Below are positions 43,849-52,979 of a DNA stretch of 64,000 bases, piece by piece. Numbering within the stretch: position 1 is the stretch's first letter; every line of letters starts with the position of its first letter. The stretch lies in contig NZ_JAFBDH010000003.1 in assembly GCF_016908115.1 (NCBI RefSeq), positions 62,001 through 126,000 of the forward strand. Reading direction: 5' to 3'. Made by a program: the position numbers and the translations under genes. The DNA is from Peptoniphilus gorbachii. GTDB lineage: Bacteria > Bacillota > Clostridia > Tissierellales > Peptoniphilaceae. The notes below the pieces were generated by a model. The model had not been told where the DNA came from. It worked only from the letters and a program-made list of their open reading frames with translations, and did not search any database.

Positions 43849-45033
43849 TTATTCAGTTGCAAAGTTATCGAAGTAACCTTGAATTAAAACTACTGGAGTT
43901 CCTTTGTCTCCTGAACCACTAGTCAAGTCACAAAGACTTCCTAATAAGTCAGTGATTCTTCTTGGTGTTGTTCCAAGAGTTTCATTAGTTCCAACTAAAT
44001 CTTTATTTTTGTGAGAAATTTTTTCTTTCATTGCAGCAGTTGCATGTTCTGCATCCATGTCTTTAAGATCAGTATCTGCAATATATTTTATTTTAAGTTC
44101 GCTTGGTGTTCCAGCAAGTCCCTTAGTGTGAGCAGGAGAAACTACTGGGTCAGCAAGTTCCCAAATTTTTCCTACTGGATCTTTAAAGGCACCGTCGCCA
44201 TAAATCATTACTTCGATTTCTTTATTGTATTTATCAATTAATTTCTTTTGAACAGCATTTACAAATTCTTCACCATCTCTTGGGAATAATTTTAATTTGC
44301 TTTCAGATGCAAAGTTTGATCCAAGAAGACCAAAATCTTTATTAAAACCACTGCCATTAATTGATTCATTTAAGATATCATCAAGGCCAAGAACAACTTT
44401 TGCTCCTGCATCTTTTAGAAGTCTCTTAATAGAAAATCTTGTGTGAGTTGAACCAATAAGAACTTCATCTGTATAATTTAAAATTGTCTTAGGATCATTT
44501 GAGAAGTGGATTTCACAGTTGCCGCCACAAATTTCTTTGTAAAGACTTACATAGTCAATACCTGTAAATTCGTGTTTAACAACTTCACCAAAAATTCTTC
44601 TATAATCTTTTTCTTCTAGCACATCTGTGAAAGGATTGATCTTTGCTTCATAAAGAAGGTTTGGATCCATTAGTGAGTTTCCAACTTCATCAGAAGGGTA
44701 GGAGAATAGAAAATGGATTTTCTTTCCTGATTTTGCGATTCCTCTTAATATTGTTGAAAATCTGTTACGACTTAAAATAGGAAATACAATTCCGATTTCT
44801 CCATCATATTTATTATTAATATCACAAGCAATGTCATCTATAGAGACATAATTATTTTGAGCTCTTGCAACAAGTGATTCTGTTACTGCGACAACATCTC
44901 TATCTTTCATAGAAATATTTTCTGATTCAAGAGCTTTTCCTAGGGAATCAACGACAATATCTACTAGATTGTCTCCACTTTTTACAATCGGTGTACGGAT
45001 TCCACGTACTACTGTTCCAATGTATCTTTGCAT
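43849..45033 (-). CDS. Coenzyme F420-0:L-glutamate ligase homologue (CofE-like)
   Basis: 394-residue protein with a CofE-type core: IGTVVRGIRTPIV at the N terminus, DRDVVAVTESLVARAQ, YGDGAFKDPVGKIWELADPVVSPA and the late GTTPRRITDLL, motifs by which F420 glutamyl ligases are recognised. The family makes gamma-glutamyl bonds with GTP. No other F420 gene (cofC, cofD, fbiC) is in the window, and the lineage is not known to use F420, so another substrate, such as a folate-like or unknown glutamylated cofactor, is likely. It has its own consensus promoter and terminator, suggesting steady expression. Confidence 0.82.
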   Translation of the reverse strand: MQRYIGTVVRGIRTPIVKSGDNLVDIVVDSLGKALESENISMKDRDVVAVTESLVARAQNNYVSIDDIACDINNKYDGEIGIVFPILSRNRFSTILRGIAKSGKKIHFLFSYPSDEVGNSLMDPNLLYEAKINPFTDVLEEKDYRRIFGEVVKHEFTGIDYVSLYKEICGGNCEIHFSNDPKTILNYTDEVLIGSTHTRFSIKRLLKDAGAKVVLGLDDILNESINGSGFNKDFGLLGSNFASESKLKLFPRDGEEFVNAVQKKLIDKYNKEIEVMIYGDGAFKDPVGKIWELADPVVSPAHTKGLAGTPSELKIKYIADTDLKDMDAEHATAAMKEKISHKNKDLVGTNETLGTTPRRITDLLGSLCDLTSGSGDKGTPVVLIQGYFDNFATE

Positions 45034-45085
45034 AATTCCTCCTACATTTAAACAACATTTAAATAAATTACTTTTTTACTTCAAA

Positions 45086-45114
45086 ATTATACACGATGTC
45101 TTTTGAAATGTAAA
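45086..45114 (-). promoter_or_regulatory. Promoter of the F420-ligase-like gene
   Basis: Minus strand TTTACA (45114-45109), 17-bp spacer, TATAAT (45091-45086). Confidence 0.85.
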
Positions 45115-45240
45115 ATATTTTTTTTGAAAAAATTTAAAAATATTTAGAATAATTGAAAAAATACATAAAATTAATAAATTCACTGTACATTTGTAACCAC
45201 TTTGTAATATAATTATTAGAGATTATAGAAAGGTGTAATT

Positions 45241-45939
45241 ATGATTAAATTTGAAAATGTATTTAAGGAATACAACAATGGTGTTACTGCACTTTCAAAT
45301 GTAAGTATAGAAATACCTCGTGGTGATTTTTTATTTTTAGTTGGACCATCTGGCGCCGGAAAATCTACTATGATTAAACTTTTAATTAGAGAAGAAAAAG
45401 CTAATCGTGGAAAAATTTATATTGGCGACAATGAAATAACAAAACTATCTAAATATATGATACCTAAGTTAAGGAGAAATATTTCTGTTGTGTTCCAAGA
45501 CTACAGACTATTAGAAAAAAAGACTGTTTATGAAAATGTGGCTTTTGCCCTTGAAATTCTTGGAGAGTCAAAAAAAGAAATAAATGAAAAAGTTGATTAT
45601 GCTCTTGATCTTGTAAATTTAAGTGACAAGAAAAAAGCTTATCCATCTGAACTTTCTGGTGGAGAATCACAAAGAGCTTCTATAGCAAGAGCGATAGTAA
45701 ATAAAGCACCCTACCTTGTATGTGATGAACCAACAGGAAATCTTGATGAGTCTACAGCTTGGGACATTATGAGTGCTTTAAAAAATATTAATGATGATGG
45801 TAAAACTGTCATAATGGCAACTCATGCAGTTAATATTGTAAATAAATTTAACAAGAGAGTTGTAACTTTAGATCAAGGACAAATTATTTCAGATATTAAA
45901 GAAGGAGGTTATTATGAAAATAATAAGACAGTTCTTTAA
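45241..45939 (+). CDS. ftsE: Cell division ATP-binding protein FtsE
   Basis: ATPase of the FtsEX complex, which signals across the membrane to switch on cell-wall hydrolases at division. It has Walker A GPSGAGKST, signature LSGGESQRASIARAI, Walker B LVCDEPTGNLD and His in ATHAVNIV. It is 232 residues, normal. ftsX follows with a 26-bp overlap, its GAAGGAGG inside ftsE. The promoter region upstream is AT-rich, with a TATAAT at 45208-45213. Confidence 0.95.
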   Translation: MIKFENVFKEYNNGVTALSNVSIEIPRGDFLFLVGPSGAGKSTMIKLLIREEKANRGKIYIGDNEITKLSKYMIPKLRRNISVVFQDYRLLEKKTVYENVAFALEILGESKKEINEKVDYALDLVNLSDKKKAYPSELSGGESQRASIARAIVNKAPYLVCDEPTGNLDESTAWDIMSALKNINDDGKTVIMATHAVNIVNKFNKRVVTLDQGQIISDIKEGGYYENNKTVL

Positions 45940-46816
45940 TGTTGTGAAAGAATCTTTTTCTGGCCTTTGGAGAAATAAGACAATGTCTTTTACATCTATT
46001 ATATCCATTGCTGCAATGCTGACACTTTTTGGCGTTGTAATGCTTATGATAGTAAACTTAAATGGATTTGCTTACCAAACTGGAGAAAAGTTGGATAAGG
46101 TTGTTTTCTTCTTAAAAGATGAGGCAAGCCCAAGTGATGTCAATGATTTTATTGACGAACTTCATAACAATAATAAGGTTAAAAAAGTTTCTTATGTTTC
46201 AAGAGATGAAGCTTTAAAGGAATTTAAAGAAAGTTTTGGAGATAATTCCAAAATATTAGAAAATATTCCTGGTGGAAACCCTCTACCAGCATCAGTTACT
46301 GTTGAAATGAAGAAATTATCTTATGGAAAAGAAATAGAAGATAAATACAAGGACCTTCCAATTGTTGAAGATCACAATTATTATTATGATTTTGTTACTC
46401 AAATGATAAAAGTTCAAAATGGAGTAAAGTATGTTGGAGCAGGAATAGTTCTTATTTTATTTCTTGTATCTGTTCTAATTATTCACAATACTATTAAGAT
46501 TGCAATTTCAAATAGAAGAAAAGAAATAAACATCATGAAATATGTTGGGGCAACTAATACCTATATAAGAGGACCTTTCCTAATTAATGGAATAATTTTT
46601 GGTGTAGTTGGTGCTTTGATAGCAGGATTTATAACTATGAAACTCTATGAAATTTTATTCGACAGATTAAATCCTCAACTCTATGATATTACTCATGTGG
46701 ATTTGGTGTCCGCTCTTGCTATTAGGACAGATTTATTTATAATCTTCCTTTGTATTGGAGTGGGAATAGGCTTCTTTGGAAGTTTATTTTCAACTAAAAA
46801 ATTTTTGGATGTGTAG
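45914..46816 (+). CDS. ftsX: Cell division membrane protein FtsX
   Basis: Type VII-like ABC permease that does not transport but couples FtsE to extracellular hydrolases. It is 300 residues: a first helix (TSIISIAAMLTLFGVVMLMIV), a large extracellular loop (about residues 50-170) and three further helices near the C terminus, including the conserved INIMKYVGATNTYIRGPF segment. The M23 hydrolase gene that it likely activates follows 13 bp later. Confidence 0.95.
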   Translation: MKIIRQFFNVVKESFSGLWRNKTMSFTSIISIAAMLTLFGVVMLMIVNLNGFAYQTGEKLDKVVFFLKDEASPSDVNDFIDELHNNNKVKKVSYVSRDEALKEFKESFGDNSKILENIPGGNPLPASVTVEMKKLSYGKEIEDKYKDLPIVEDHNYYYDFVTQMIKVQNGVKYVGAGIVLILFLVSVLIIHNTIKIAISNRRKEINIMKYVGATNTYIRGPFLINGIIFGVVGALIAGFITMKLYEILFDRLNPQLYDITHVDLVSALAIRTDLFIIFLCIGVGIGFFGSLFSTKKFLDV

Positions 46817-46829
46817 GTGAAAATTAGTG

Positions 46830-48053
46830 ATGTATAGTAAGAAAAAGATTCTTGCAATATGTCTAGCAGCACTTATGGCTGTCCCAAGTGGTGCTATTGC
46901 TAAGAGTTCAAAGAGTCTAACTATTGAAAAAAATAAAAAGAAACAAGAACAAAGAGAAGTAAAAAATAAAATAAAAAAGCAAAAAAGCAATATTTCAAAT
47001 ACTGAAAGTGAAAAGAAAGTTGTAAATGATGAAATTGTCAATTTAGATGAAAGAATTCAAGTAACTTCTGCAAAAATTTCAACTTTAGAAGGTGAAATTA
47101 GTAGTTTAAATAAAGACATAAAAGAAAATCAAGATAAACTAGAAGAAGCTCAAGTAAATCTTGAGGAAAATACAGAAGCACTTCGTATGAGACTAAGAGA
47201 AATGTATAAGAGAGGTAATGTTAATTTCCTTGAAGTAATTTTAAACTCTAAGGACATAGAAGAATTACTTAGAAATAATGAAATTATTTCTTCTATAGCT
47301 AAGGCTGATAGAGAATTAATTGAATTTATTGGTGAACAAATTGAAACTATAAAGGAAAGTGAACAAAGACTTCAAATAGATAAGGCTAAATTATCAGCAA
47401 ATAAGGCAGCAGTCATAAATGAAAGACAAACTTATCAAGCTGCTATTGATGCAAAAAATAATTACATGAAGGTTTTAGAGTCAAACTTAGAATTATACAA
47501 GGCAGAATTTGAAAAAGCTCAAGCAAATTGGGATAGTTTAGATGCAGAAATAGTAAGACTTCAAAAACAAATTTCAGAACAAAAGAAGGCTGAAGAAGCT
47601 GCTGCAAGAGCAAGAAAGGCTACTAGAGTTCACAGCAATATTTCCGTATCTTCTGCACCTAGAAATGGACAAAGTTATACTTGGCCAGTACCTGGTCACT
47701 ATTCTATTTCCTCACCTTTTGGATATAGAATACACCCAATACTTGGCTATTCAAAATTTCACTCAGGAGTAGATATTCCTGCACCAAGTGGCACGCCAAT
47801 TGTTGCTGCCAAGTCTGGTACAGTAATTATGTCAAAGCTAATGAGTGGTTATGGAAATGTAGTAATGGTTGATCATGGCGACACAGTTACAGTGTATGCT
47901 CACTGTTCAACTCTAAATGTAGGTGTTGGCGAATCTGTAAAAGCTGGCGATGTTATTGCCTTTGTTGGTTCAACTGGTCTTTCAACAGGAGCACATTTAC
48001 ATTTTGAAGTGAGGGTTAATGGATCTCCTGTAAATCCATTGGGATATGTTTAA
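46830..48053 (+). CDS. Coiled-coil M23 peptidoglycan endopeptidase (FtsEX effector, EnvC/PcsB-like)
   Basis: Secreted cell-wall hydrolase, about 407 residues. A signal peptide (cleavage near AIAKS, residue about 25) is followed by a long coiled coil (about 30-250) rich in Lys/Glu, then a LytM domain with zinc ligands in KFHSGVDIPAPSGTP and GAHLHFEV. The coiled coil is the part that docks to FtsX in related proteins. GTG 46827 (6 bp from AGGTGA) or ATG 46830 may start it. Being in an operon with ftsEX supports a division role. Confidence 0.92.
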   Translation: MYSKKKILAICLAALMAVPSGAIAKSSKSLTIEKNKKKQEQREVKNKIKKQKSNISNTESEKKVVNDEIVNLDERIQVTSAKISTLEGEISSLNKDIKENQDKLEEAQVNLEENTEALRMRLREMYKRGNVNFLEVILNSKDIEELLRNNEIISSIAKADRELIEFIGEQIETIKESEQRLQIDKAKLSANKAAVINERQTYQAAIDAKNNYMKVLESNLELYKAEFEKAQANWDSLDAEIVRLQKQISEQKKAEEAAARARKATRVHSNISVSSAPRNGQSYTWPVPGHYSISSPFGYRIHPILGYSKFHSGVDIPAPSGTPIVAAKSGTVIMSKLMSGYGNVVMVDHGDTVTVYAHCSTLNVGVGESVKAGDVIAFVGSTGLSTGAHLHFEVRVNGSPVNPLGYV

Positions 48054-49222
48054 TGAAAAATAATAAATTTTTAAAAATTATAGCAGTTGTACTTCTTGTG
48101 ATTACAACTGCTTTTGTTACAAGAATAATAACTGTAAGACAGGTTTTATCTTCCAATGAAAATTTTGGCAAGGTAATAGTCTTAGAAAAATATTTGAGAG
48201 AAAATTATCTTTACAATAAAGATATTAAAGATGAAAATTTAGAAGCTGGTCTTTTAAAAGGTCTCGTTGCAGGTTTAGCTGACCCTTATTCACAATATCT
48301 TACATCAGATGAAATGAAAAAATTATCTGAAACTACTACGGGAAAATTTCAAGGCATTGGAGTTATAATTTCTCCCGATGAAGACGGAACTGTGACAGTA
48401 ATTTCGCCAATTAAGGGTTCGCCTGCTGATAGAGCTGGAGTAGAATCTGGAGATAAAATTTTAAAAATCAATGGAAAAGATTTTTCTGCAGAAAAAATAA
48501 ATGAAGCATCAAAGGAAATGCGTGGCGAAAAGGGAACTACTGTTAAAATTTTGCTTCTAAAAAAGAAAAATTTAAAGACAAAAGAAGTTGAAATTAAAAG
48601 AGAAGAAATTAAAATCGATTCTATTATAAAAAATAAAATTGGAGACATTGGCTACATTGGCATAACAATGTTTGATGAAGAAACTGGAAAGGACTTTGTA
48701 AAGGCTTTAAATGAACTTACAAAAGAAGGCGTAAAGGGAATAATCCTTGACATGAGAGGAAATCCTGGCGGCGTAGTTGACGCTGCAGTTGAAATAGGCG
48801 ATGCGATTCTTCCAAAATCCACTTTTGTAACTTTAAAAGACAACAAGGGTGAAATAGTTCAAGATTATAAATTAGACGACAAGTATAATGACATCAAAAT
48901 GGTTGTACTTGTTAATGAAGGCTCTGCCTCTGCATCAGAAATTTTATCTGGTGCCATAAGAGATCTTGATAGAGCAAAAATTATTGGAAAGACAACTTAT
49001 GGAAAAGGCGTAGTGCAAAATGTAATATCTTTGCCTGAAGGCGATGGTTTAAAACTTACAACCTCAGAATATTTTACTCCAAAGGGTAAGTCCATTAATA
49101 AAATTGGAATAAAACCAGACATAGAAATTGAACTTCCAGAAAATATTAAGGGAATTGGAATTGATTACATGGACACAGACACTCAACTTAAAAAAGCAAT
49201 AGAAATTATAAAGGAAAAATGA
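48053..49222 (+). CDS. S41-family carboxyl-terminal processing protease (CtpA-like)
   Basis: Membrane-anchored serine protease, 389 residues. It has an N-terminal transmembrane anchor, YSQYLTSDEMKKL helical region, PDZ domain (GIGVIISPDEDG to about residue 180), then the S41 core with RGNPGGVVDAAVEIGD, the nucleophile Ser in NEGSASASEILSGA and the general-base Lys in GKTTYGKGVVQ. The start overlaps the M23 stop (TAATG). In this position it may process or activate the neighbouring hydrolase (inference). Confidence 0.93.
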   Translation: MKNNKFLKIIAVVLLVITTAFVTRIITVRQVLSSNENFGKVIVLEKYLRENYLYNKDIKDENLEAGLLKGLVAGLADPYSQYLTSDEMKKLSETTTGKFQGIGVIISPDEDGTVTVISPIKGSPADRAGVESGDKILKINGKDFSAEKINEASKEMRGEKGTTVKILLLKKKNLKTKEVEIKREEIKIDSIIKNKIGDIGYIGITMFDEETGKDFVKALNELTKEGVKGIILDMRGNPGGVVDAAVEIGDAILPKSTFVTLKDNKGEIVQDYKLDDKYNDIKMVVLVNEGSASASEILSGAIRDLDRAKIIGKTTYGKGVVQNVISLPEGDGLKLTTSEYFTPKGKSINKIGIKPDIEIELPENIKGIGIDYMDTDTQLKKAIEIIKEK

Positions 49223-49226
49223 AATT

Positions 49227-49250
49227 AGCAGCTTTCGGGCTGCTTTTTTT
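49227..49250 (+). terminator. Terminator of the ftsEX operon
   Basis: AGCAGC / GCTGCT stem with 6-base loop, T run, 5 bp after the S41 protease stop. Confidence 0.88.
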
Positions 49251-49350
49251 ATAAAAATTTTATTTTTCAGGGTATAAATTTATATAAGACTGAAAAATTA
49301 CAAAAGTTTGTATTTATTTTATTTTTTAAGATAGAAATTTGGAGGTTTTT

Positions 49351-49801
49351 ATGATAAAAAGTATTGCACACATTGGTCTCACTGTAACAGATCTTGATAG
49401 ATCCATAAAATTTTATAGAGATATTCTAGGGCTTTCTTACCTATATGTATATGGAAGGTGAGTCCACAGATAAATTATTTAATGGCAAAGATTTAAGCGT
49501 AAAAGTTTGTTATTTAAGTTCTAAGGAAGGTGATGGATACCCAGATGTGGAGTTAATAAACTTTGAAAGAGAACAAGTTAAAAAAGATAGTCCATCTCTT
49601 TTTAAAACTTCTATTTCAGAACTTTGCTTTGAAGTAGAAGATATTGAAAAGTTTTATAATTTTTTAGTAGATAGTGGTGTAAAAGTTATGTCAGAGCCAC
49701 AAGTTTTTGATTCAAGTAAATATGGATTTGGAAAAAGCAAGGCAATATATTTTTACGATCCCGATGGAAATATTTTAGAAGCAATAGAAAGTGTTAAGTA
49801 A
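49351..49801 (+). pseudogene. Glyoxalase/VOC-family gene with frameshift
   Basis: GGAGG at 49341-49345 precedes ATG 49351, which encodes a standard glyoxalase I-like N terminus (IAHIGLTVTDLDRSIKFYRDILGLSY) but stops at TGA 49459-49461. The rest of the protein continues in the +1 frame from about 49442 (YMYMEGESTDKLF to the C-terminal FYDPDGNILEAIE). One extra C at 49441, or a loss of 2 (or 5) bases, explains it. Metal and substrate residues of the second half are intact. It could be a true pseudogene, a phase variant or a sequencing error. The intact gene would encode about 150 residues. Confidence 0.85.
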
Positions 49802-49809
49802 TTTAAATA

Positions 49810-49841
49810 AAAAAAAATCTACTGAATAAAAATCAGTAGAT
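49810..49841 (-). terminator. Terminator of tRNA-Cys
   Basis: Minus strand ATCTACTGA / TCAGTAGAT (9 bp, 7-base loop) followed by eight T. Confidence 0.92.
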
Positions 49842-49846
49842 TATTA

Positions 49847-49920
49847 TGGAGGCGACAACCGGATTTGAACCGGTGATAAGGGTGTTGCAGACCCGTGCCT
49901 TACCACTTGGCTATGTCGCC
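49847..49920 (-). tRNA. tRNA-Cys (GCA anticodon)
   Basis: Acceptor GGCGACA / TGTCGCC, anticodon loop CTGCAAC with anticodon GCA, T-loop GTTCAAATC, discriminator U typical for cysteine, and an encoded CCA at 49847-49849. Confidence 0.96.
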
Positions 49921-49931
49921 ATAACAACATT

Positions 49932-49960
49932 AGTATAGCAGAGAAAGATAAAAATTTCAA
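49932..49960 (-). promoter_or_regulatory. Promoter of tRNA-Cys
   Basis: Minus strand TTGAAA (49960-49955), 17-bp spacer, TATACT (49937-49932), about 10 bp before the tRNA. Confidence 0.85.
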
Positions 49961-50082
49961 GATAAATTTACAATAAATTCATTTGTGTAAAAATTTTTTA
50001 TAAAAAGTATTAATTATAAAAACAATTTGAATATTTTTTGGTAAGATAGGATTAATCTAAGACATATTTATAGGGGGATAAA

Positions 50083-50559
50083 ATGAAATTACTTATATTA
50101 GTTGACAATAAAAATGCCATTGCAAAGGATGGAGAACAAATTTTATTTGTAGATAATGATTTAGAAATGTTTAAAGAATACACTACAAATAATATTATTG
50201 TAATGGGTAGACACACCCTGGATGCTATTGGAAGACAACTTCCCAATAGAATTTCTGTTGTTTTTACAAGATCAAATAGAGAAGATAAAAAAGATTTATT
50301 TTATGTTGATTCAATAGAAAAACTTGAAAATATTATGAAAAAGTATCCAGACAAGGAAGTTTTTGTAATTGGTGGAGCAGAAATAGTAAAACTTTTGTGG
50401 GATAGGATTGATGAGCTTATTGTGACAAGAGTGGACACTGTAGTTGAAGGTGCAGATACTTTCATTCCAGACTTTAAGGATTTTGAATTGCTGGATAAAT
50501 CTGAAATCTTTGATCCAAATTACAGGGTTTATCACGAAAAATGGAAGAGAAAAAAATGA
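50083..50559 (+). CDS. folA: Dihydrofolate reductase
   Basis: NADPH-dependent reduction of dihydrofolate, 158 residues. NIIVMGRHTLDAIGRQLPNR holds the NADP-binding G-R-x-T motif, and VFVIGGAEIVKLL is the C-terminal Gly-Gly motif; the LFVDNDLEMFKEYT helix provides the acidic substrate residue. The N-terminal loop is shortened relative to E. coli. No thyA is nearby. The gene overlaps the response-regulator start (ATGA), so the three genes share a transcript. Confidence 0.9.
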   Translation: MKLLILVDNKNAIAKDGEQILFVDNDLEMFKEYTTNNIIVMGRHTLDAIGRQLPNRISVVFTRSNREDKKDLFYVDSIEKLENIMKKYPDKEVFVIGGAEIVKLLWDRIDELIVTRVDTVVEGADTFIPDFKDFELLDKSEIFDPNYRVYHEKWKRKK

Positions 50560-51230
50560 AAATTTTACTTGTTGAAGATGAAGAAAAACTTTTGGAAACT
50601 ATAAAAGAAGGCTTAGTTCACTGTGGTTATGCTGTTGACACAGCCCTTGATGGTGAAGAAGGATCTTTTATGGCTTTTACAAATGATTATGACCTCATTA
50701 TTTTAGATATAAATTTGCCCCAAAAAGACGGATTTGAAATTTTAAAAGAAGTTAGAGCTAGGGATAGGGAAGTAAATATTATTATGCTTACTGCCCTTTC
50801 TGATATTGATGATAGGGTAAGGGGTTTTGATCTTGGAGCAAATGACTATGTCTTAAAGCCCTTTCACTTTGAGGAATTAAAGGCGAGAATTAGGTCACTA
50901 CTTAGAAGAAAAACTACAATAAAAGATGCAGTGATAGAAACAAAGGGCATAAGTTTTGACACAACAAAGAGAACTTTTAATATAAAGGGAGAAAATTTAA
51001 AACTTACAGCTAAGGAAGCCGGCATCTTGGAATATTTATTTTTCAATTTGGGAAGATATGTCACAACAGAAGAACTCATGGAACATGTTTGGAATGATGA
51101 AGTAGATATATTTTCCAATGTTGTTAGAGTTCACATGTCTGCCCTTAGAAAAAAATTAAAGGCAAAATTAGGAAAAAATATTATAAGAAATGAAATAGGA
51201 AAGGGCTATATTATTGATGAAGAAAATTAA
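50556..51230 (+). CDS. OmpR-family response regulator
   Basis: Two-component DNA-binding regulator, 224 residues from ATG 50556. Receiver domain with acidic pocket (LVEDEEK), phospho-acceptor Asp in LIILDINLPQKDG, Thr in MLTALSD and Lys in VLKPFHFEE. The winged helix at the C terminus ends RNEIGKGYIID. GGAAGAG lies upstream. It is followed with overlap by its histidine kinase. Confidence 0.94.
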   Translation: MKILLVEDEEKLLETIKEGLVHCGYAVDTALDGEEGSFMAFTNDYDLIILDINLPQKDGFEILKEVRARDREVNIIMLTALSDIDDRVRGFDLGANDYVLKPFHFEELKARIRSLLRRKTTIKDAVIETKGISFDTTKRTFNIKGENLKLTAKEAGILEYLFFNLGRYVTTEELMEHVWNDEVDIFSNVVRVHMSALRKKLKAKLGKNIIRNEIGKGYIIDEEN

Positions 51231-52365
51231 AGATATTAAGAATACTCTGGTTTTCAAGCTGATTTTTTCCATAATTTTAATTTTTATAATTATGACTGCT
51301 ACATCTAATTACATTATTGGCAAGTATCAAGAAAAAAGAATTTTAGATATTGGCGAAAAAATTGTCCAGGAAGAAGGGAAAAAGGGCGACAATTATTTCA
51401 TAGTCCTTGAAGATTCTAAATTAAAATCTACAAAAGAGATAAAAAACTTTTCTCTTATAGTTATTTCCTCAACAATTGCTCTTGGATCTCTTGGTTATTA
51501 TGTCTTAGTTTCAAGACTTTTAAGACCACTAAAAAAATTAAAGGAAAGAGTTCAAAAAATTGATGTAGATAATATAAAGAGTGAAGAAAATATATATATG
51601 CCAGGGGAGTCTCAGGAAATTGAGGAACTTTCTCTTGCCTTTGAAAAGTCCCTTGATAAAATTTATTCAAGCTATGCAAGGGAAAAATCTCTTTCATCGG
51701 CAATTGCCCATGAGTTAAACACACCAATTTCCATAATGAAGTCCTCTCTTGAAATTTATCTAATGAAAAATAAAATTTCTGATGGAGAGTTAAAAGATTT
51801 AATAGATAATTTTGACGAAAATATTGATAGGATTTCAAAAATTATTGAATCACTTTTATTTTTAAATCGCAGGGAAAATGCCCTTTTAAGAAATTTTAAC
51901 ATAAAAGATTTAGTGGAAGAAGTTGCCTTTGACTTGGAGGATAGGGCAGAAGAAAAAAATGTTAAGATTATTTCTAATGTGGAAAATAAAATAATTTATT
52001 CTAATGACATTTTGTTAGAGAGAGTTCTTTTTAATCTTGGTAAAAATGGAATACTTTATAACATTGAGGGCGGAAGTCTTAATTTTTATTTTAAAGAGAA
52101 TGAAAAAAATTATTTTATTGAAGTAAGAGATACTGGCATTGGCATAAGTGATGAAGATAAAGATAAAGTTTTTGATTTATTTTATAGAGTTGATGGATCC
52201 AGAAATCGAAAAAGTGGAGGATACGGAATTGGCTTAAATCTCGTAAAAAATATTATGGAAAAATTAAGAGGAGATATAAAAATTTTAGACAATATAAATG
52301 AAAAGGGCGAAAGTATAGGAACCATATTTGAAATAATTTTGCCAAAAATAAAAGAGACCCAATGA
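51217..52365 (+). CDS. Sensor histidine kinase
   Basis: Membrane kinase of about 382 residues. TM1 (about 12-35), a short extracellular loop of about 40 residues, TM2 (about 77-98), HAMP-like linker, phospho-His in SSAIAHELNTPIS (about residue 165), ATPase domain with N-box NLGKNGILYN, G1 VRDTGIGIS and G2 SGGYGIGLNLV. The sensing loop is too short for a folded ligand domain, so it may sense the membrane or envelope state (inference). The start is ATG 51217; TTG 51214 is in frame. It forms a pair with the regulator. Confidence 0.92.
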   Translation: MKKIKDIKNTLVFKLIFSIILIFIIMTATSNYIIGKYQEKRILDIGEKIVQEEGKKGDNYFIVLEDSKLKSTKEIKNFSLIVISSTIALGSLGYYVLVSRLLRPLKKLKERVQKIDVDNIKSEENIYMPGESQEIEELSLAFEKSLDKIYSSYAREKSLSSAIAHELNTPISIMKSSLEIYLMKNKISDGELKDLIDNFDENIDRISKIIESLLFLNRRENALLRNFNIKDLVEEVAFDLEDRAEEKNVKIISNVENKIIYSNDILLERVLFNLGKNGILYNIEGGSLNFYFKENEKNYFIEVRDTGIGISDEDKDKVFDLFYRVDGSRNRKSGGYGIGLNLVKNIMEKLRGDIKILDNINEKGESIGTIFEIILPKIKETQ

Positions 52366-52376
52366 GGTCTCTATTT
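52353..52376. terminator. Bidirectional terminator between kinase and lepB
   Basis: AGAGACC / GGTCTCT stem (7 bp) with CAATGA loop; the kinase stop TGA is in the loop. T-rich on both sides. Confidence 0.8.
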
Positions 52377-52897
52377 TAGTTTATTTCATTTATAAATTTC
52401 TTTGAATTTATTGGAAAAATTCTATAAAAAGGATGGGATTTTATATCTTTTATTTTAATGGGACCAAAAATCCTCGAATCCACAGATCCTCCAGGACTTC
52501 TGTTATCGCCAAGGACAAATAATTCATCCTCTTTTATTTCAAAATCCCTTGTTGGTGATAGGGTGTAGGGTTTTTCCTTAAAATATTTTTCCTCTAAAAT
52601 TTTTCCGTCAATATAAATTGAGCCATCATAAATTTCAATCTTTTCTCCAGGAAGTCCAACAATTCTTTTAATTAGCATTTTATTTTCAGAAGAAGATTTA
52701 AAGACAACAATGTCTCCTCTCTTAAAATCTCTTTTGAATCTGTAAAGGGATGAGGACAAAATTATGTCATTGGGTTTTACAGTTGGATACATTGAAGTTT
52801 GCTGAACTCTAACTATATTAAAGAGAAAAGTCCTTATTACAAGGGCAAGTATGACTGCAATAATTATAATTTTTATGTAAGATAAATCTTTTTTCAT
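52376..52897 (-). CDS. lepB: Type I signal peptidase
   Basis: Cleaves signal peptides of secreted proteins at the outer face of the membrane. 173 residues, the short Gram-positive form: one N-terminal transmembrane helix, catalytic Ser in QQTSMYPTVKPND, catalytic Lys in KMLIKRIVGLPGE, and box E GDNRSPGGSVDSRIFG. It stands alone and converges on the kinase gene. Confidence 0.94.
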   Translation of the reverse strand: MKKDLSYIKIIIIAVILALVIRTFLFNIVRVQQTSMYPTVKPNDIILSSSLYRFKRDFKRGDIVVFKSSSENKMLIKRIVGLPGEKIEIYDGSIYIDGKILEEKYFKEKPYTLSPTRDFEIKEDELFVLGDNRSPGGSVDSRIFGPIKIKDIKSHPFYRIFPINSKKFINEIN

Positions 52898-52979
52898 TAT
52901 TACCTCCTTTTTTATTATAGCATTAAGGACAATTTGTTAAAATGGGATTTTTTCGTGTTATAATGTTTTTGGTGAAAAT

